A stretch of DNA of 64,000 nt from an uncultured SAR116 cluster alpha proteobacterium. GTDB lineage: Bacteria; Pseudomonadota; Alphaproteobacteria; Puniceispirillales; Puniceispirillaceae. Both the position numbers and the translations under genes were made by a program. The stretch's first letter is position 1. Each line of letters opens with the position of its first letter. The notes under the pieces were generated by a model that saw only the letters and a program-made list of their open reading frames with translations, did no database searches and was not told where the DNA came from. The stretch covers positions 1 to 64,000 of the forward strand of contig CACHEI010000005.1 in NCBI GenBank assembly GCA_902578815.1, in the 5' to 3' direction. This document shows, one piece after another, positions 56,682 through 64,000 of this stretch.

Positions 56682-57434
56682 ATGAGCAAAACAGACAAAA
56701 ATATCGAAAAAACTCGAAATACAAAAAGTCAATTAGATTGGTATAAACGGCGCGATAGTTTTCTTAATAATGTCGGGGTTACAAATATTGCGAATAATTT
56801 TAGTGTTTTTTCTACGCGGCAAAAAATTACTAGATTTGTTGAAACCTTGAGATATTGGGAGTTGATCAAGAATGTACCTGGCAATATCATCGAGTGCGGC
56901 GTAGCTGGTGGTGATTTTTTGTTTGCAATGGCGCATTTTAGCTCGATTTACGAGCCTCATCATTATACAAGAAAAATCGTTGGTTTTGATACATTTAAAG
57001 GATTTATGGAGCCTTCAAATGAAGATCAGTCTTCGGGGGCAAAACATCTGAAAGAGGGTGGATTGCACTACGATAGCTATCAGTATCTTTCTGATGCTAT
57101 AAAATTTTATGATGAAAATCGGATGATTGGAAATGTATCGAAAATAAGTCTTTTTAAAGGGGATATTGCGGATACCTTGCCTAGGTACCTGACTGATCAC
57201 CCGTCAGCAGTTATCGGACTACTCCACCTTGATTTAGATTTATATGCCCCAACTAAAGCTGTTTTGCAACTCGCTCTTGAACGAATGCCTAAAGGCGCAA
57301 TCGTAATTTTTGACGAAATTAACCATGATGATTACCCCGGCGAAACAATAGCAGTGATGGAAGAAATTGGACTCAAAAATATTCATTTGGAGAGGGTCTA
57401 CGAAGCATCAATGGCAGCGTATTGGAGGGTGTAA
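56682..57434 (+). CDS. TylF/MycF-type sugar O-methyltransferase
   Basis: This 250-residue Mg2+- and SAM-dependent O-methyltransferase contains VPGNIIECGVAGGDFLFAMA (SAM site, about 65-84), IVGFDTFKGFMEP, and LLHLDLDLYAPTKAVLQLAL with the D-x-D metal motif followed by VIFDEINHDDYPGE. TylF/MycF enzymes methylate hydroxyls of sugar residues. I take ATG 56682 because the AGGTGA ribosome site is 6-8 bases upstream; ATG 56676 is too close to it. Its TAA and the next ATG overlap (TAATG). A second homologue lies 800 bases downstream, so two positions may be methylated. Confidence 0.87.
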   Translation: MSKTDKNIEKTRNTKSQLDWYKRRDSFLNNVGVTNIANNFSVFSTRQKITRFVETLRYWELIKNVPGNIIECGVAGGDFLFAMAHFSSIYEPHHYTRKIVGFDTFKGFMEPSNEDQSSGAKHLKEGGLHYDSYQYLSDAIKFYDENRMIGNVSKISLFKGDIADTLPRYLTDHPSAVIGLLHLDLDLYAPTKAVLQLALERMPKGAIVIFDEINHDDYPGETIAVMEEIGLKNIHLERVYEASMAAYWRV

Positions 57435-58135
57435 TGAGGGATTTGTTTATTATCAAGAAATTGGATGACATCAGGCCGATAGAGGATTTCCAGAGTTTTG
57501 TTTTCAGTTTGCTGAAGACAAATTCACACTCTGCTTTTTCCCAAGAACTGATAAAGCGCCATGAATCAGATCAGTCTTCCGCAGGACGTCTCCAAGATGA
57601 AATTTCAAACTCTCAAGAATTCAAAAAGTTAGTCAATGATAAGCGTTTTATATCATTTGCTGCAGAACTAATGAGCATCAGCGAAGACGACGTTATGATT
57701 GTCTATCCACATTTCAGAATTGACTTACCGTCGCGTTTTGCGGCCGATAAAAAGAAGATATCTTTACCGTGGCATCAGGAGGCAGGTTATTATATCGACA
57801 AAGGTGATTGCACCCCAGACAGTATTGTAATGTCGATGTACTTGCATGATTGTGAGGAGCACGAAGGAGCGTTGCACATGAGTTCCAGTGCACATTCTCG
57901 CTTGCTTGAACATTCAAAAAAATTCATGGATCCCGATCGGGAGAAATTTTTGCGTGCTGAATGTGAAGAGCCTGAAGACTACGTTGTTGCAGAATCTGAG
58001 TTGGGACAAGTTGTGGCTTTTGATTTCAAACGACCGCATCGTAGTGGAGTCAACAATTCACCTAAGGTGCGCTTGACTCTCTTGCTTCGCGCAACTTCGG
58101 CATCAGAACTCGATGCATTTGTCAAGTTAAACTGA
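57434..58135 (+). CDS. PhyH-like Fe(II)/2-oxoglutarate dioxygenase
   Basis: A 233-residue phytanoyl-CoA-hydroxylase-like enzyme. The facial triad would be His in LPWHQEAGYYIDKG, an acidic residue two further on (Glu instead of the usual Asp, so H-x-E) and the distal His in FKRPHRSGVNNSPKVRLTLL, whose R (SPKVRLTL) binds 2-oxoglutarate. The fold core includes VMSMYLHDCEEHEGALHM. It starts in the TAATG overlap with the methyltransferase gene, with a GGAGGG ribosome site, and is bracketed by two TylF genes. It likely hydroxylates the sugar or nonulosonate to make a methyl acceptor, which is an inference from order. Confidence 0.85.
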   Translation: MRDLFIIKKLDDIRPIEDFQSFVFSLLKTNSHSAFSQELIKRHESDQSSAGRLQDEISNSQEFKKLVNDKRFISFAAELMSISEDDVMIVYPHFRIDLPSRFAADKKKISLPWHQEAGYYIDKGDCTPDSIVMSMYLHDCEEHEGALHMSSSAHSRLLEHSKKFMDPDREKFLRAECEEPEDYVVAESELGQVVAFDFKRPHRSGVNNSPKVRLTLLLRATSASELDAFVKLN

Positions 58136-58136
58136 G

Positions 58137-58235
58137 ATGAGCAAACAGATTGGTTTAACCACAAAATCCCAATACGATTTCTCAAGAAACCTTCGGATTG
58201 CGTGGAAATGGAATGCTAATGTCTTGTTTCGATGA
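58137..58235 (+). CDS. Possible 32-residue small protein between PhyH and TylF genes
   Basis: ATG 58137 opens 2 bases after the PhyH stop and the frame ends in TGA 58233-58235, which overlaps the next gene's ATG as ATGA. The peptide begins MSKQIGLTTKSQYDF and has a basic aromatic end (NLRIAWKWNANVLFR). No strong ribosome site is present and no family is known. The close fit into the gap and the ATGA coupling are what support it; it may also be chance, since AT-rich gaps of this size often contain such frames. Confidence 0.35.
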   Translation: MSKQIGLTTKSQYDFSRNLRIAWKWNANVLFR

Positions 58236-58936
58236 TTGGTGTGTTAAGGGATGAGAAAAAAGTGACAGACACTTTAAGAAATTTGAACCGTGAGAATGTT
58301 TGGGATTATGAGAATGCTTTTTATTGGTTCTCTTCAAAGTCTCGTATTAATAAAATGTTGGCACATTATGAGATTTATAAAACAATAATAGATGTTCCTG
58401 GTCATATAATTGAGTGTGGAGTTTATAAAGGTGCTTCACTCGTCAGATTTGCTACCTTTAGAGATCTGTTGGAAAATGACTTCTCTAGAAAGATTATAGG
58501 TTTTGATGCATTTGGTGCATTCCCAACAAATAATTTGAAAATAGATAATGATTTAAAGTTCATCAAAAAATTTGAAAATGCTGCCGGTCATGGGCTTGAA
58601 AAAGAAGAAATATTCGACATTCTTGCAGCAAAGGGCTTCGAGAACGTTACTTTAGTCAAGGGAGACGTTTTTGATACACTCTCTTTATACCTCGAAGACA
58701 ACCCTGAAACACGTATTGCCCTACTACATCTGGATATGGATACTAAAGAACCAACTGATTATGCGCTTGAGTTGTTGTACAACAGAGTAGTTCCTGGAGG
58801 GGTAATAATGTTTGATGATTACAACGCTGTTAGTGGTGAAACGATATCCGCGGATAATTTTGCAACTCTTCACAAACTAAGGCTTGAGAAGCTCCCTTTT
58901 TACAATGTGCCAGCATTTATAAGAAAGCCTCTATGA
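58232..58936 (+). CDS. TylF/MycF-type sugar O-methyltransferase (second copy)
   Basis: This 234-residue homologue of the gene at 56682 has the SAM site VPGHIIECGVYKGASLVRFA (about 52-71), IIGFDAFGAFPTNN, LLHLDMDTKEPTDYALELL with the D-x-D-type metal motif and VIMFDDYNAVSGE. It is diverged from the first copy, so the two probably differ in position or acceptor. The ATG 58232 lies in an ATGA overlap; an internal GTG (GTG ACA GAC) behind an AAGGGA could also serve as start, dropping about ten residues. It is the last gene of the plus-strand nonulosonate unit and converges with the dehydrogenase gene. Confidence 0.85.
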   Translation: MIGVLRDEKKVTDTLRNLNRENVWDYENAFYWFSSKSRINKMLAHYEIYKTIIDVPGHIIECGVYKGASLVRFATFRDLLENDFSRKIIGFDAFGAFPTNNLKIDNDLKFIKKFENAAGHGLEKEEIFDILAAKGFENVTLVKGDVFDTLSLYLEDNPETRIALLHLDMDTKEPTDYALELLYNRVVPGGVIMFDDYNAVSGETISADNFATLHKLRLEKLPFYNVPAFIRKPL

Positions 58937-58949
58937 GTAACTTTGTAAC

Positions 58950-59039
58950 TTAGGGGTGTGTTAATTCACAGCATTTAATTGTTTTGTTTTTGCTTATGTT
59001 TTTTAAAAGTTCCTGTGCAACTGATTTCCAACTAAAGTC
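58950..59039 (-). pseudogene. C-terminal tail of a lost GT4-type glycosyltransferase
   Basis: Immediately downstream of the nucleotide-sugar dehydrogenase on the same strand, another frame reads DFSWKSVAQELLKNI and then a basic tail to a TAA at 58950. F-S-W with a following A-x-x-L-L helix is the standard C-terminus of family 4 glycosyltransferases. No upstream part of such a gene exists; the segment starts inside the dehydrogenase end. It looks like the remains of a gene deleted by a join at the dehydrogenase stop. Confidence 0.5.
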
Positions 59040-60333
59040 TCCCGTCGACGGAATGCCGGGGAAATATTGATTTAACATCATATATCACAGACGGTTTCTT
59101 TGCGATTGTTTTGAGCGCATCAATACCCATGTCTTTGAAATAGGTGTGAGCCACAGTTAATACAATAGCGTCATATTTTTCGTCACCTAACTCATCAATT
59201 ATCTTAGCTGGGCAAACTTTTTCTTGAGATGAAGAGCCAACAAAAGGATCAAAAACATTTATGTTGCAGCGGAGTTTTGTAAATTCTCGAATTATTTCAA
59301 AAACTTTGGAATTTCTCGTGTCTTTGCAGTTTTCTTTGAAAGTCAAACCTAGTATCAAAATATTTGCGCCGGGGAAACCAATGCCTTTTTGGATCATCAG
59401 TTGAGTTACTCTATCCACTATTCTTTTGCCCATGGATTCATTAACATTTCTCGCAGCGAGCAAAATATCCGGTCTATGGCCTTTTTGAATGCCAAGGTGT
59501 GCTAAATAATAGGGGTCAACTCCAATGCAGTGCCCTCCTACCAAACCTGGTGAAAACGGTAAGAAATTCCATTTAGTTTGAGCGGCTTTAATTACCTCTT
59601 GCGTATCTATGCCTATCTCATTGAATATTATGGATAGTTCATTCATAAAAGCAATATTCACATCTCTTTGAGTGTTTTCAATTACTTTTGCGGCTTCAGC
59701 TACTGAAATGGATGGACTCTTATAGGTGCCTACATTGGAAATCGACGCATAAAGGGAGTCGATCAAATTTGCAATTTTTGGTGTGGACCCAGATGTTACC
59801 TTGACGATATCAGCAACACCCTTCGACGTGTCTCCCGGACTCAGACGCTCTGGGCTATACCCTAGATAAAATCCACGGTCATCTTCGTCGGCGATCAAAT
59901 ATTTCTTGCCTGAAATTTTTTCAATTATAGGAGCGCAGACTTGCTCCGTGACCCCAGGATAAACAGTGGACTCGTATATAATTAAATCGCCTGTGTTAAT
60001 AAATTTTGCCACTGTTTTCGTTGCAGCAATAACAAAAGAGAGGTCTGGTTTTCTAAAATCATCAACGGGTGTAGGGACAGTTATGATGTATGTGTTTGCA
60101 TCTGATAAGTCGTCTTCAGAGTCAGTGAAGTGAATATTTTTTTTGATATTTTGGGGTATGCTTTTTACTTCTCCATTTTCATCTCTTCCTTGTTGTAAAC
60201 TTCGAACGCGTGATTTTGAAACATCATATCCAACTATCTCTCTTTTCTTGGCGAATTCAACTAATAAAGGTAATCCAACGTAGCCAATACCAATAACCGC
60301 AAGTCTTAATTCATCTAAATCTCTAATTGCCAT
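59032..60333 (-). CDS. Nucleotide-sugar dehydrogenase (UDP-HexNAc 6-dehydrogenase, TviB/WecC-like)
   Basis: This 433-residue enzyme oxidises C6 of a UDP-HexNAc to the uronic acid using NAD+ in two steps. The Rossmann motif is RLAVIGIGYVGLPLLVEF (about 9-26); the substrate blocks are YSPERLSPGD, KVIENTQRDVNIAFMNEL, and the catalytic cysteine is in LVGGHCIGVDPYYLAHLG (about 265-282). The C-terminal domain has LGLTFKENCKDTRNSKV. It resembles TviB/WbpA more than UDP-glucose dehydrogenase, so UDP-GlcNAcA or UDP-ManNAcA is the product. I use ATG 60333; a TTG at 60366 is possible. It ends VDGRL, as expected for an intact TviB-like protein. It pairs logically with wecB at 38565 and the two amidotransferases. 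Confidence 0.9.
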   Translation of the reverse strand: MAIRDLDELRLAVIGIGYVGLPLLVEFAKKREIVGYDVSKSRVRSLQQGRDENGEVKSIPQNIKKNIHFTDSEDDLSDANTYIITVPTPVDDFRKPDLSFVIAATKTVAKFINTGDLIIYESTVYPGVTEQVCAPIIEKISGKKYLIADEDDRGFYLGYSPERLSPGDTSKGVADIVKVTSGSTPKIANLIDSLYASISNVGTYKSPSISVAEAAKVIENTQRDVNIAFMNELSIIFNEIGIDTQEVIKAAQTKWNFLPFSPGLVGGHCIGVDPYYLAHLGIQKGHRPDILLAARNVNESMGKRIVDRVTQLMIQKGIGFPGANILILGLTFKENCKDTRNSKVFEIIREFTKLRCNINVFDPFVGSSSQEKVCPAKIIDELGDEKYDAIVLTVAHTYFKDMGIDALKTIAKKPSVIYDVKSIFPRHSVDGRL

Positions 60334-60530
60334 TCTTGATTTCCCAAAGGTAGTTGGCTTTACCAATACAAATATTAATGCATTAAGAAAAAAATTAAGC
60401 AGGCGAGGTGCAAAAATCAGATCAAATTTTGGTGAGTACTCTCAGCCAAAAAGAATTCGATCTTTAACGATATCATAATTCTTTTTTGTTGTGATGGGTC
60501 CTGCGCGGCATTTCTCGAATTACCGTCATA

Positions 60531-61940
60531 TCAAATTGGAGAATTTTCATTTTTTACCGGCGTTACTATGGAAGTGACCAAACCGATGATTAGCCCAACG
60601 GTGATGTATAAGACTAAGGTCAAACCAAAATACTTTGTATCGATATTTGATTTAGTACTGGCAGGCGCAGTCATGTCAAAAAGTAAATCCGTTGATCGGG
60701 GATTAGCTCTGACGGTCTCAAAGTAATTCTCGGAAAAATCCAAAACAGAAAGTAACGTATCATTCGCATATTCAATATCAATAGTTGGCCCGTTGCTATT
60801 TGAGTAAGTTTTAGCTGATATTATTTTTTCCAGGGGCCGGTTCCTTCCTCTAATAGTATCTAGCTCTTCAAGAGTTGTAGTAATTAGCTCATTTCGCTCA
60901 ATTGTTTTGGTTAATTCTAGGATTCTATTAAGGTCTCCAACAGCAAGTTGAACCGGATTTGAATTTTCGGTTTGTATACCAAAGTTACTGGTGGTTTGCC
61001 CGGCCTGCTGTGACGTGGCCTGATTAAATAACATTTCTAAAACATGTTCTTTGTATGCAATCTGTTTGAAATTTGCGTCTCGCTCTGTCTTCAGCTCAAA
61101 AAGCAGGTGATTAGCGTGAGCATTGCCATTAGTGATCAAAGAATAAAGTATAGGGTTAAAAATACCAGTTTCAAACGCATTCCATTTTGCTAAAAGTTCA
61201 AAAGCATTTTGCTCGTATTTTTCTGATCTAATAGCATTTAAATTCGGGTTCTCAGCCAAATACAACAAATCTCTTTTGATTTGGCTAAGTGGTTCAACAA
61301 ACGAGATAATCTCACTGGGTCGTGAAAAATCGATTGCCGCAGGAATCTTGGCAGGGTCATAGGTGCTACTCACACCAAATTGTTCCACAAAAATTGTATT
61401 CCAGATTTTAGGTAATGTCGAAGCGATCAACTTCCCCGCGTTCGCTGAAACGCCAAGATTCTCGTGGAGTACTGTGAGTTGGAGACTAAATTCTGTAGTT
61501 AATTTTAACTCTTCAGCGAAATCTTTATTCAATTTGTCTATCTGAGCAACTGATAGACGTCTATTTTTTAGCTTTTGACGATATTTCTCAATGACAAACT
61601 CCGTAGTCGGGCTTCCGTTCTGAATGCTAATGGCATTTTCAAGCCCCGTGACATCCTCAATACCCATTTGTATTGCGAGTTGATTGATAACTTTTGGGTG
61701 TTTTAAATCCGCTGGTGAGAAAGCCGTTTTGTTGGGATATTTCTTATCAATTATTCCTTGAAGTGTAATGAATGAGGTCGTGTAACTGTTGGCTGAAGTG
61801 TATGACTGCAGCAAATGCGCGGTACCCGCCAGAAAAGCAATAAAAACGCAAAAGCCAACAAAAATACGTCTTCGCCAAACCGTTGCAATCATCTCGGTAA
61901 AGGTAGAATCTGTTAACAAGCTATTTTTCTCCACTGGCAA
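60531..61940 (-). CDS. Wzz-type chain-length determinant/polysaccharide co-polymerase
   Basis: A 469-residue protein with a transmembrane helix near residues 27-46 (RRIFVGFCVFIAFLAGTAHL) and another at about 438-459 (TLVLYITVGLIIGLVTSIV). Between them is a long periplasmic helical region with coiled-coil-like stretches, which is the PCP1/Wzz topology. The C-terminal P-rich stretch before the second helix is short. It controls modal glycan chain length together with Wzy. The 197-base gap before the dehydrogenase gene may hold a separate promoter. There is no C-terminal tyrosine kinase domain, so it belongs with Wzy-dependent O-antigen-type synthesis, not with Wzc-type capsule export. Confidence 0.82.
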   Translation of the reverse strand: MPVEKNSLLTDSTFTEMIATVWRRRIFVGFCVFIAFLAGTAHLLQSYTSANSYTTSFITLQGIIDKKYPNKTAFSPADLKHPKVINQLAIQMGIEDVTGLENAISIQNGSPTTEFVIEKYRQKLKNRRLSVAQIDKLNKDFAEELKLTTEFSLQLTVLHENLGVSANAGKLIASTLPKIWNTIFVEQFGVSSTYDPAKIPAAIDFSRPSEIISFVEPLSQIKRDLLYLAENPNLNAIRSEKYEQNAFELLAKWNAFETGIFNPILYSLITNGNAHANHLLFELKTERDANFKQIAYKEHVLEMLFNQATSQQAGQTTSNFGIQTENSNPVQLAVGDLNRILELTKTIERNELITTTLEELDTIRGRNRPLEKIISAKTYSNSNGPTIDIEYANDTLLSVLDFSENYFETVRANPRSTDLLFDMTAPASTKSNIDTKYFGLTLVLYITVGLIIGLVTSIVTPVKNENSPI

Positions 61941-61979
61941 AGGAATTTATTTCTATCTAGCCAAACGCTTTTTTCATCT

Positions 61980-62687
61980 CTAGGGATCATCTTGCTTTGT
62001 GAAAACCATAATTTGCTCTTTATTTACTTTGTTGGTAACCACATCAACGAGTCTAAACCCATTTTTAAATGCGATGGACGCGTATGTTGAGTTTTGCCGT
62101 CGCCATCCCCAAAGAACATAGAATTTTCGACGTTGAATTAGCACTTTAGCAAAATTTTTCATTGTTTTGAAGAAATCAAAATAAAAGGATTTGGCTGCAG
62201 TGTGTGTGATAATTACTTTTCCACCCGTCACCAAAAGCTGGCCACAATTTTTAAAAAATTGATTGACCTCTTCGTTGCTCAGATGAAAAACCATTTGAAT
62301 ACCAATTACCACATCGCCCCTCCATCCTGTAATTTCAGTTGCCTTAAAAACTTGCCGTTCGCCTAAATTTTTTGCTGGCAAACTAAGATCAACGAGGGTT
62401 ATGTCTTCATCTGGAAAATGAACATTTTCCATGTAAGCTGTGCCACAGCCCCAACTCAGAATCCGTTTATCCTTTAAATGGCTTTTCAAATTTGCAGCAG
62501 TTTCGGTTTTTGCTTTGGTGAAATATTCTGGTAAGTTCTGATAGTTTATTGTTTCTTCTGACATTTCTTTGTAGATAGCGTCATAGAATGTTTTACTCGC
62601 TTTTTTAAAGAAAGGCGGGCGCGTTAGACCTAATTTAGAGAATTCAATTTTGCCAAATCTACATTCCCATTGTGGATAGCTAGACAT
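61980..62687 (-). CDS. SAM-dependent methyltransferase
   Basis: A 235-residue protein starting MSSYPQWECRFGKIEFS, with a GGAGGT ribosome site 4-5 bases upstream; this decides the ATG at 62687 over the TTG at 62699. The SAM-binding region is KDKRILSWGCGTAYMENVHF (about 73-92), with VVIGIQMVFHLSNEEV and GGKVIITHTAAKSFYFDF following, which is methyltransferase type 11/12-like. The start region includes a cysteine and two tryptophans. It lies upstream of the chain-length gene on the same strand with a 39-base gap, so they are likely co-transcribed. Acceptor unknown; a terminal methyl group that caps chains is one possibility given the Wzz link. Confidence 0.78.
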   Translation of the reverse strand: MSSYPQWECRFGKIEFSKLGLTRPPFFKKASKTFYDAIYKEMSEETINYQNLPEYFTKAKTETAANLKSHLKDKRILSWGCGTAYMENVHFPDEDITLVDLSLPAKNLGERQVFKATEITGWRGDVVIGIQMVFHLSNEEVNQFFKNCGQLLVTGGKVIITHTAAKSFYFDFFKTMKNFAKVLIQRRKFYVLWGWRRQNSTYASIAFKNGFRLVDVVTNKVNKEQIMVFTKQDDP

Positions 62688-63159
62688 TGAGACCTCCAAG
62701 TTGTTACTAAGACACTAAAACAGCTGCTATAGGGCTAACAGAAACGGAAAGACTTAAAAAGGTTTGATGTTTTATAGATAAACATTGAGCAAAAATCTAT
62801 TAATGTTTGCCTTCATACTTGGGCTTATAAAAGCTAATTAGACTTATGAACAAAAATTGCAGAGTTATTTGATAGATTGTTTTAAAATAAATTATTGGAT
62901 GCAATAGTGGTTTAACTTCTCATGAAAATATTGGAGTTTCCCTAGTACATTCATGTCGTGTTGTTGCTCGGATCAATAACAAACCATCTCGATGTTTAGG
63001 ACATTTTGAATAAATCAACTTTAAGAAGACCTGAAATCGGCACATAGAAAAATCTTTACAAAATTAGTATTGAATTATTGCTGAAGGATAAATTAATCGA
63101 GAGTGTTGTCATAAGCGAAGTTAAAAGAAAATCTTGTGCTATGAGATATTTGGAAAACT
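62688..63159. other. Intergenic region between divergent methyltransferase genes
   Basis: About 470 AT-rich bases with no supported gene, RNA or repeat. Promoters for both flanking genes should lie here; I cannot place them reliably in such AT-rich DNA. Confidence 0.5.
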
Positions 63160-63836
63160 ATGAGTGAACTTGTTGAAAAATTGAAGAAACTTAAATTTAG
63201 GTTATTACAAAGGTATGATGTAGTCCGTGACGAAGAGCTCGAATATCATCTGTGGCTGTTGAATCTCTTTATTCAAATTGAGAGAGTTCCTGGACATATC
63301 GCGGAAATTGGGGTCGCTTCAGGTAGAAATACTGTCTTGTTTGGCAAGCTTATTGAAATTGTGGCCAGAAAAGCACTCGACACTATTTCGGGTTCGACAC
63401 TTTCTCGGGTTTTTTGGAACGTGACTTGAAAAATAATAAGCATCTAAAACAGAGCGCATTTACAGGCCCAGCTAATTCAATAAATAGTGTGAAAAAAAGG
63501 ATAAAGAAAAACAATCTAGGCAAAACATGTACTTTGATACAAGGTGACGCAATTAAGACAGTCCCAGATTTTCTTGAGAATTATGAAAGTGAAATGATGC
63601 AGTCAGGCATGTCTAAGTTTGCCCTTCTTTATATAGACTGTAATGCTTACGAGCCAGCCTTAAAAAGTAAGATTGCGTTTCGGAGTCATATGTCCTCGGG
63701 AGCTATCATTTGTATCGATGAACATGTGCAAGGTTCAGAGACGAAAGCTTTATTTGATTTTGCACATCAGCAAAATTTAAGAGTTTTTCGTAATGGCAAT
63801 CTAGAGGTTCCAATGCAACTTAAGTTTCCTAGTTGA
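63160..63836 (+). pseudogene. TylF-like methyltransferase with a frameshift
   Basis: The first frame (63160-63429) reads MSELVEKLKKLKFRLLQRYD and the SAM site VPGHIAEIGVASGRNTVLFG, then loses family sequence after KLIEI. The match resumes in another frame with GQKSTRHYFGFDTFSGFLE, starting at about 63363 and running to 63836 (AFTGPANSINSVKKRIKK, LLYIDCNAYEPALKSKIAF, ICIDEHVQGSETK). One base missing near 63358-63364 would join the two into about 225 residues. It is a third TylF homologue of the locus. The metal motif reads D-C-N rather than D-x-D, so it may also have drifted. Real pseudogene or sequencing indel cannot be told apart here. Confidence 0.78.
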
Positions 63837-64000
63837 TAACCCCGCCGTTGTTGAAATTATCTGTATCATTGAATAAGCTCGTGTCTTGGGTTGATAACCT
63901 GCTGTTCGTTCTATTACTCTCTTGTGAATATCGCAAAAAGGTTACGATTTTTATGACTTATTAAAATTTTAATATTGTGAAAGGCGTATTATCGAAAAGG

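Noticed and set aside
22824-64000. attR copy of the guaA 3' end inside the window
   Set aside because: By eye I find no direct repeat of the last guaA bases (around GAGTGGGAATAG) further right; it may lie beyond the window. This was not an exhaustive search.

Overview
The window looks like a chromosomal piece of a marine-type alphaproteobacterium; the gene content recalls the SAR116/Puniceispirillum group, but that placement is inferred from memory of gene neighbourhoods and was not tested. It has two compartments. Positions 1-22,823 are GC-rich with conserved single-copy genes. From 22,824 to the end the DNA is clearly AT-rich, gene-poor in places, and carries an accessory surface-glycan locus.

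Core part: a BMP-type (nucleoside or simple-substrate) ABC transporter is cut by an inverted junction near 741. It is followed by a 2-hydroxyacid dehydrogenase and glycerate kinase pair, then isocitrate lyase facing away from an XRE/RamB-type regulator of acetate or fatty-acid metabolism. Next come the magnesium channel mgtE, a DUF1489 protein, a small unknown protein, a secreted SNase-like nuclease, an MFS transporter, glnE, a MATE exporter, rlmE, guaB, rsmB and guaA.

Island part: directly after guaA, a known integration hot spot, lie a decayed tyrosine integrase, a methyltransferase broken by one TAG codon and a degenerate short membrane ORF. Then come manC, an O-antigen ligase, and a run of 20 minus-strand genes (29,319-51,672), many overlapping by a few bases (ATGA type). 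These encode a WecA-like initiating transferase, a CDP-hexose module (rfbF, rfbG, RmlC-like cupin, DegT aminotransferase), WecB, glycosyltransferases, two asparagine-synthase-like amidotransferases, a sulfotransferase, a heparinase-like protein, a Wzy-like polymerase and a PglK-like ABC flippase. The last gene is a possible sialyltransferase-like protein.

On the plus strand (52,666-58,936) is a nonulosonic-acid module: a CBS-NeuB-SAF-TIM-barrel fusion, NeuA, a divergent DapA/NanA-fold protein, two TylF-type methyltransferases and a PhyH-type dioxygenase. A UDP-HexNAc 6-dehydrogenase, a Wzz chain-length regulator, a methyltransferase and a frameshifted third TylF homologue close the window.

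Read together, the island could build a Und-P-linked, Wzy-polymerised, ligase-attached glycan with amidated uronic acids, a CDP-derived amino-deoxysugar, possible sulfate, and an unusual O-methylated and/or hydroxylated nonulosonic acid. The nonulosonate module is the most likely undescribed system. Several disruptions (inverted junction, in-frame stop, frameshifts, gene tails) may be real decay or may come from single-cell amplification, assembly or sequencing error.
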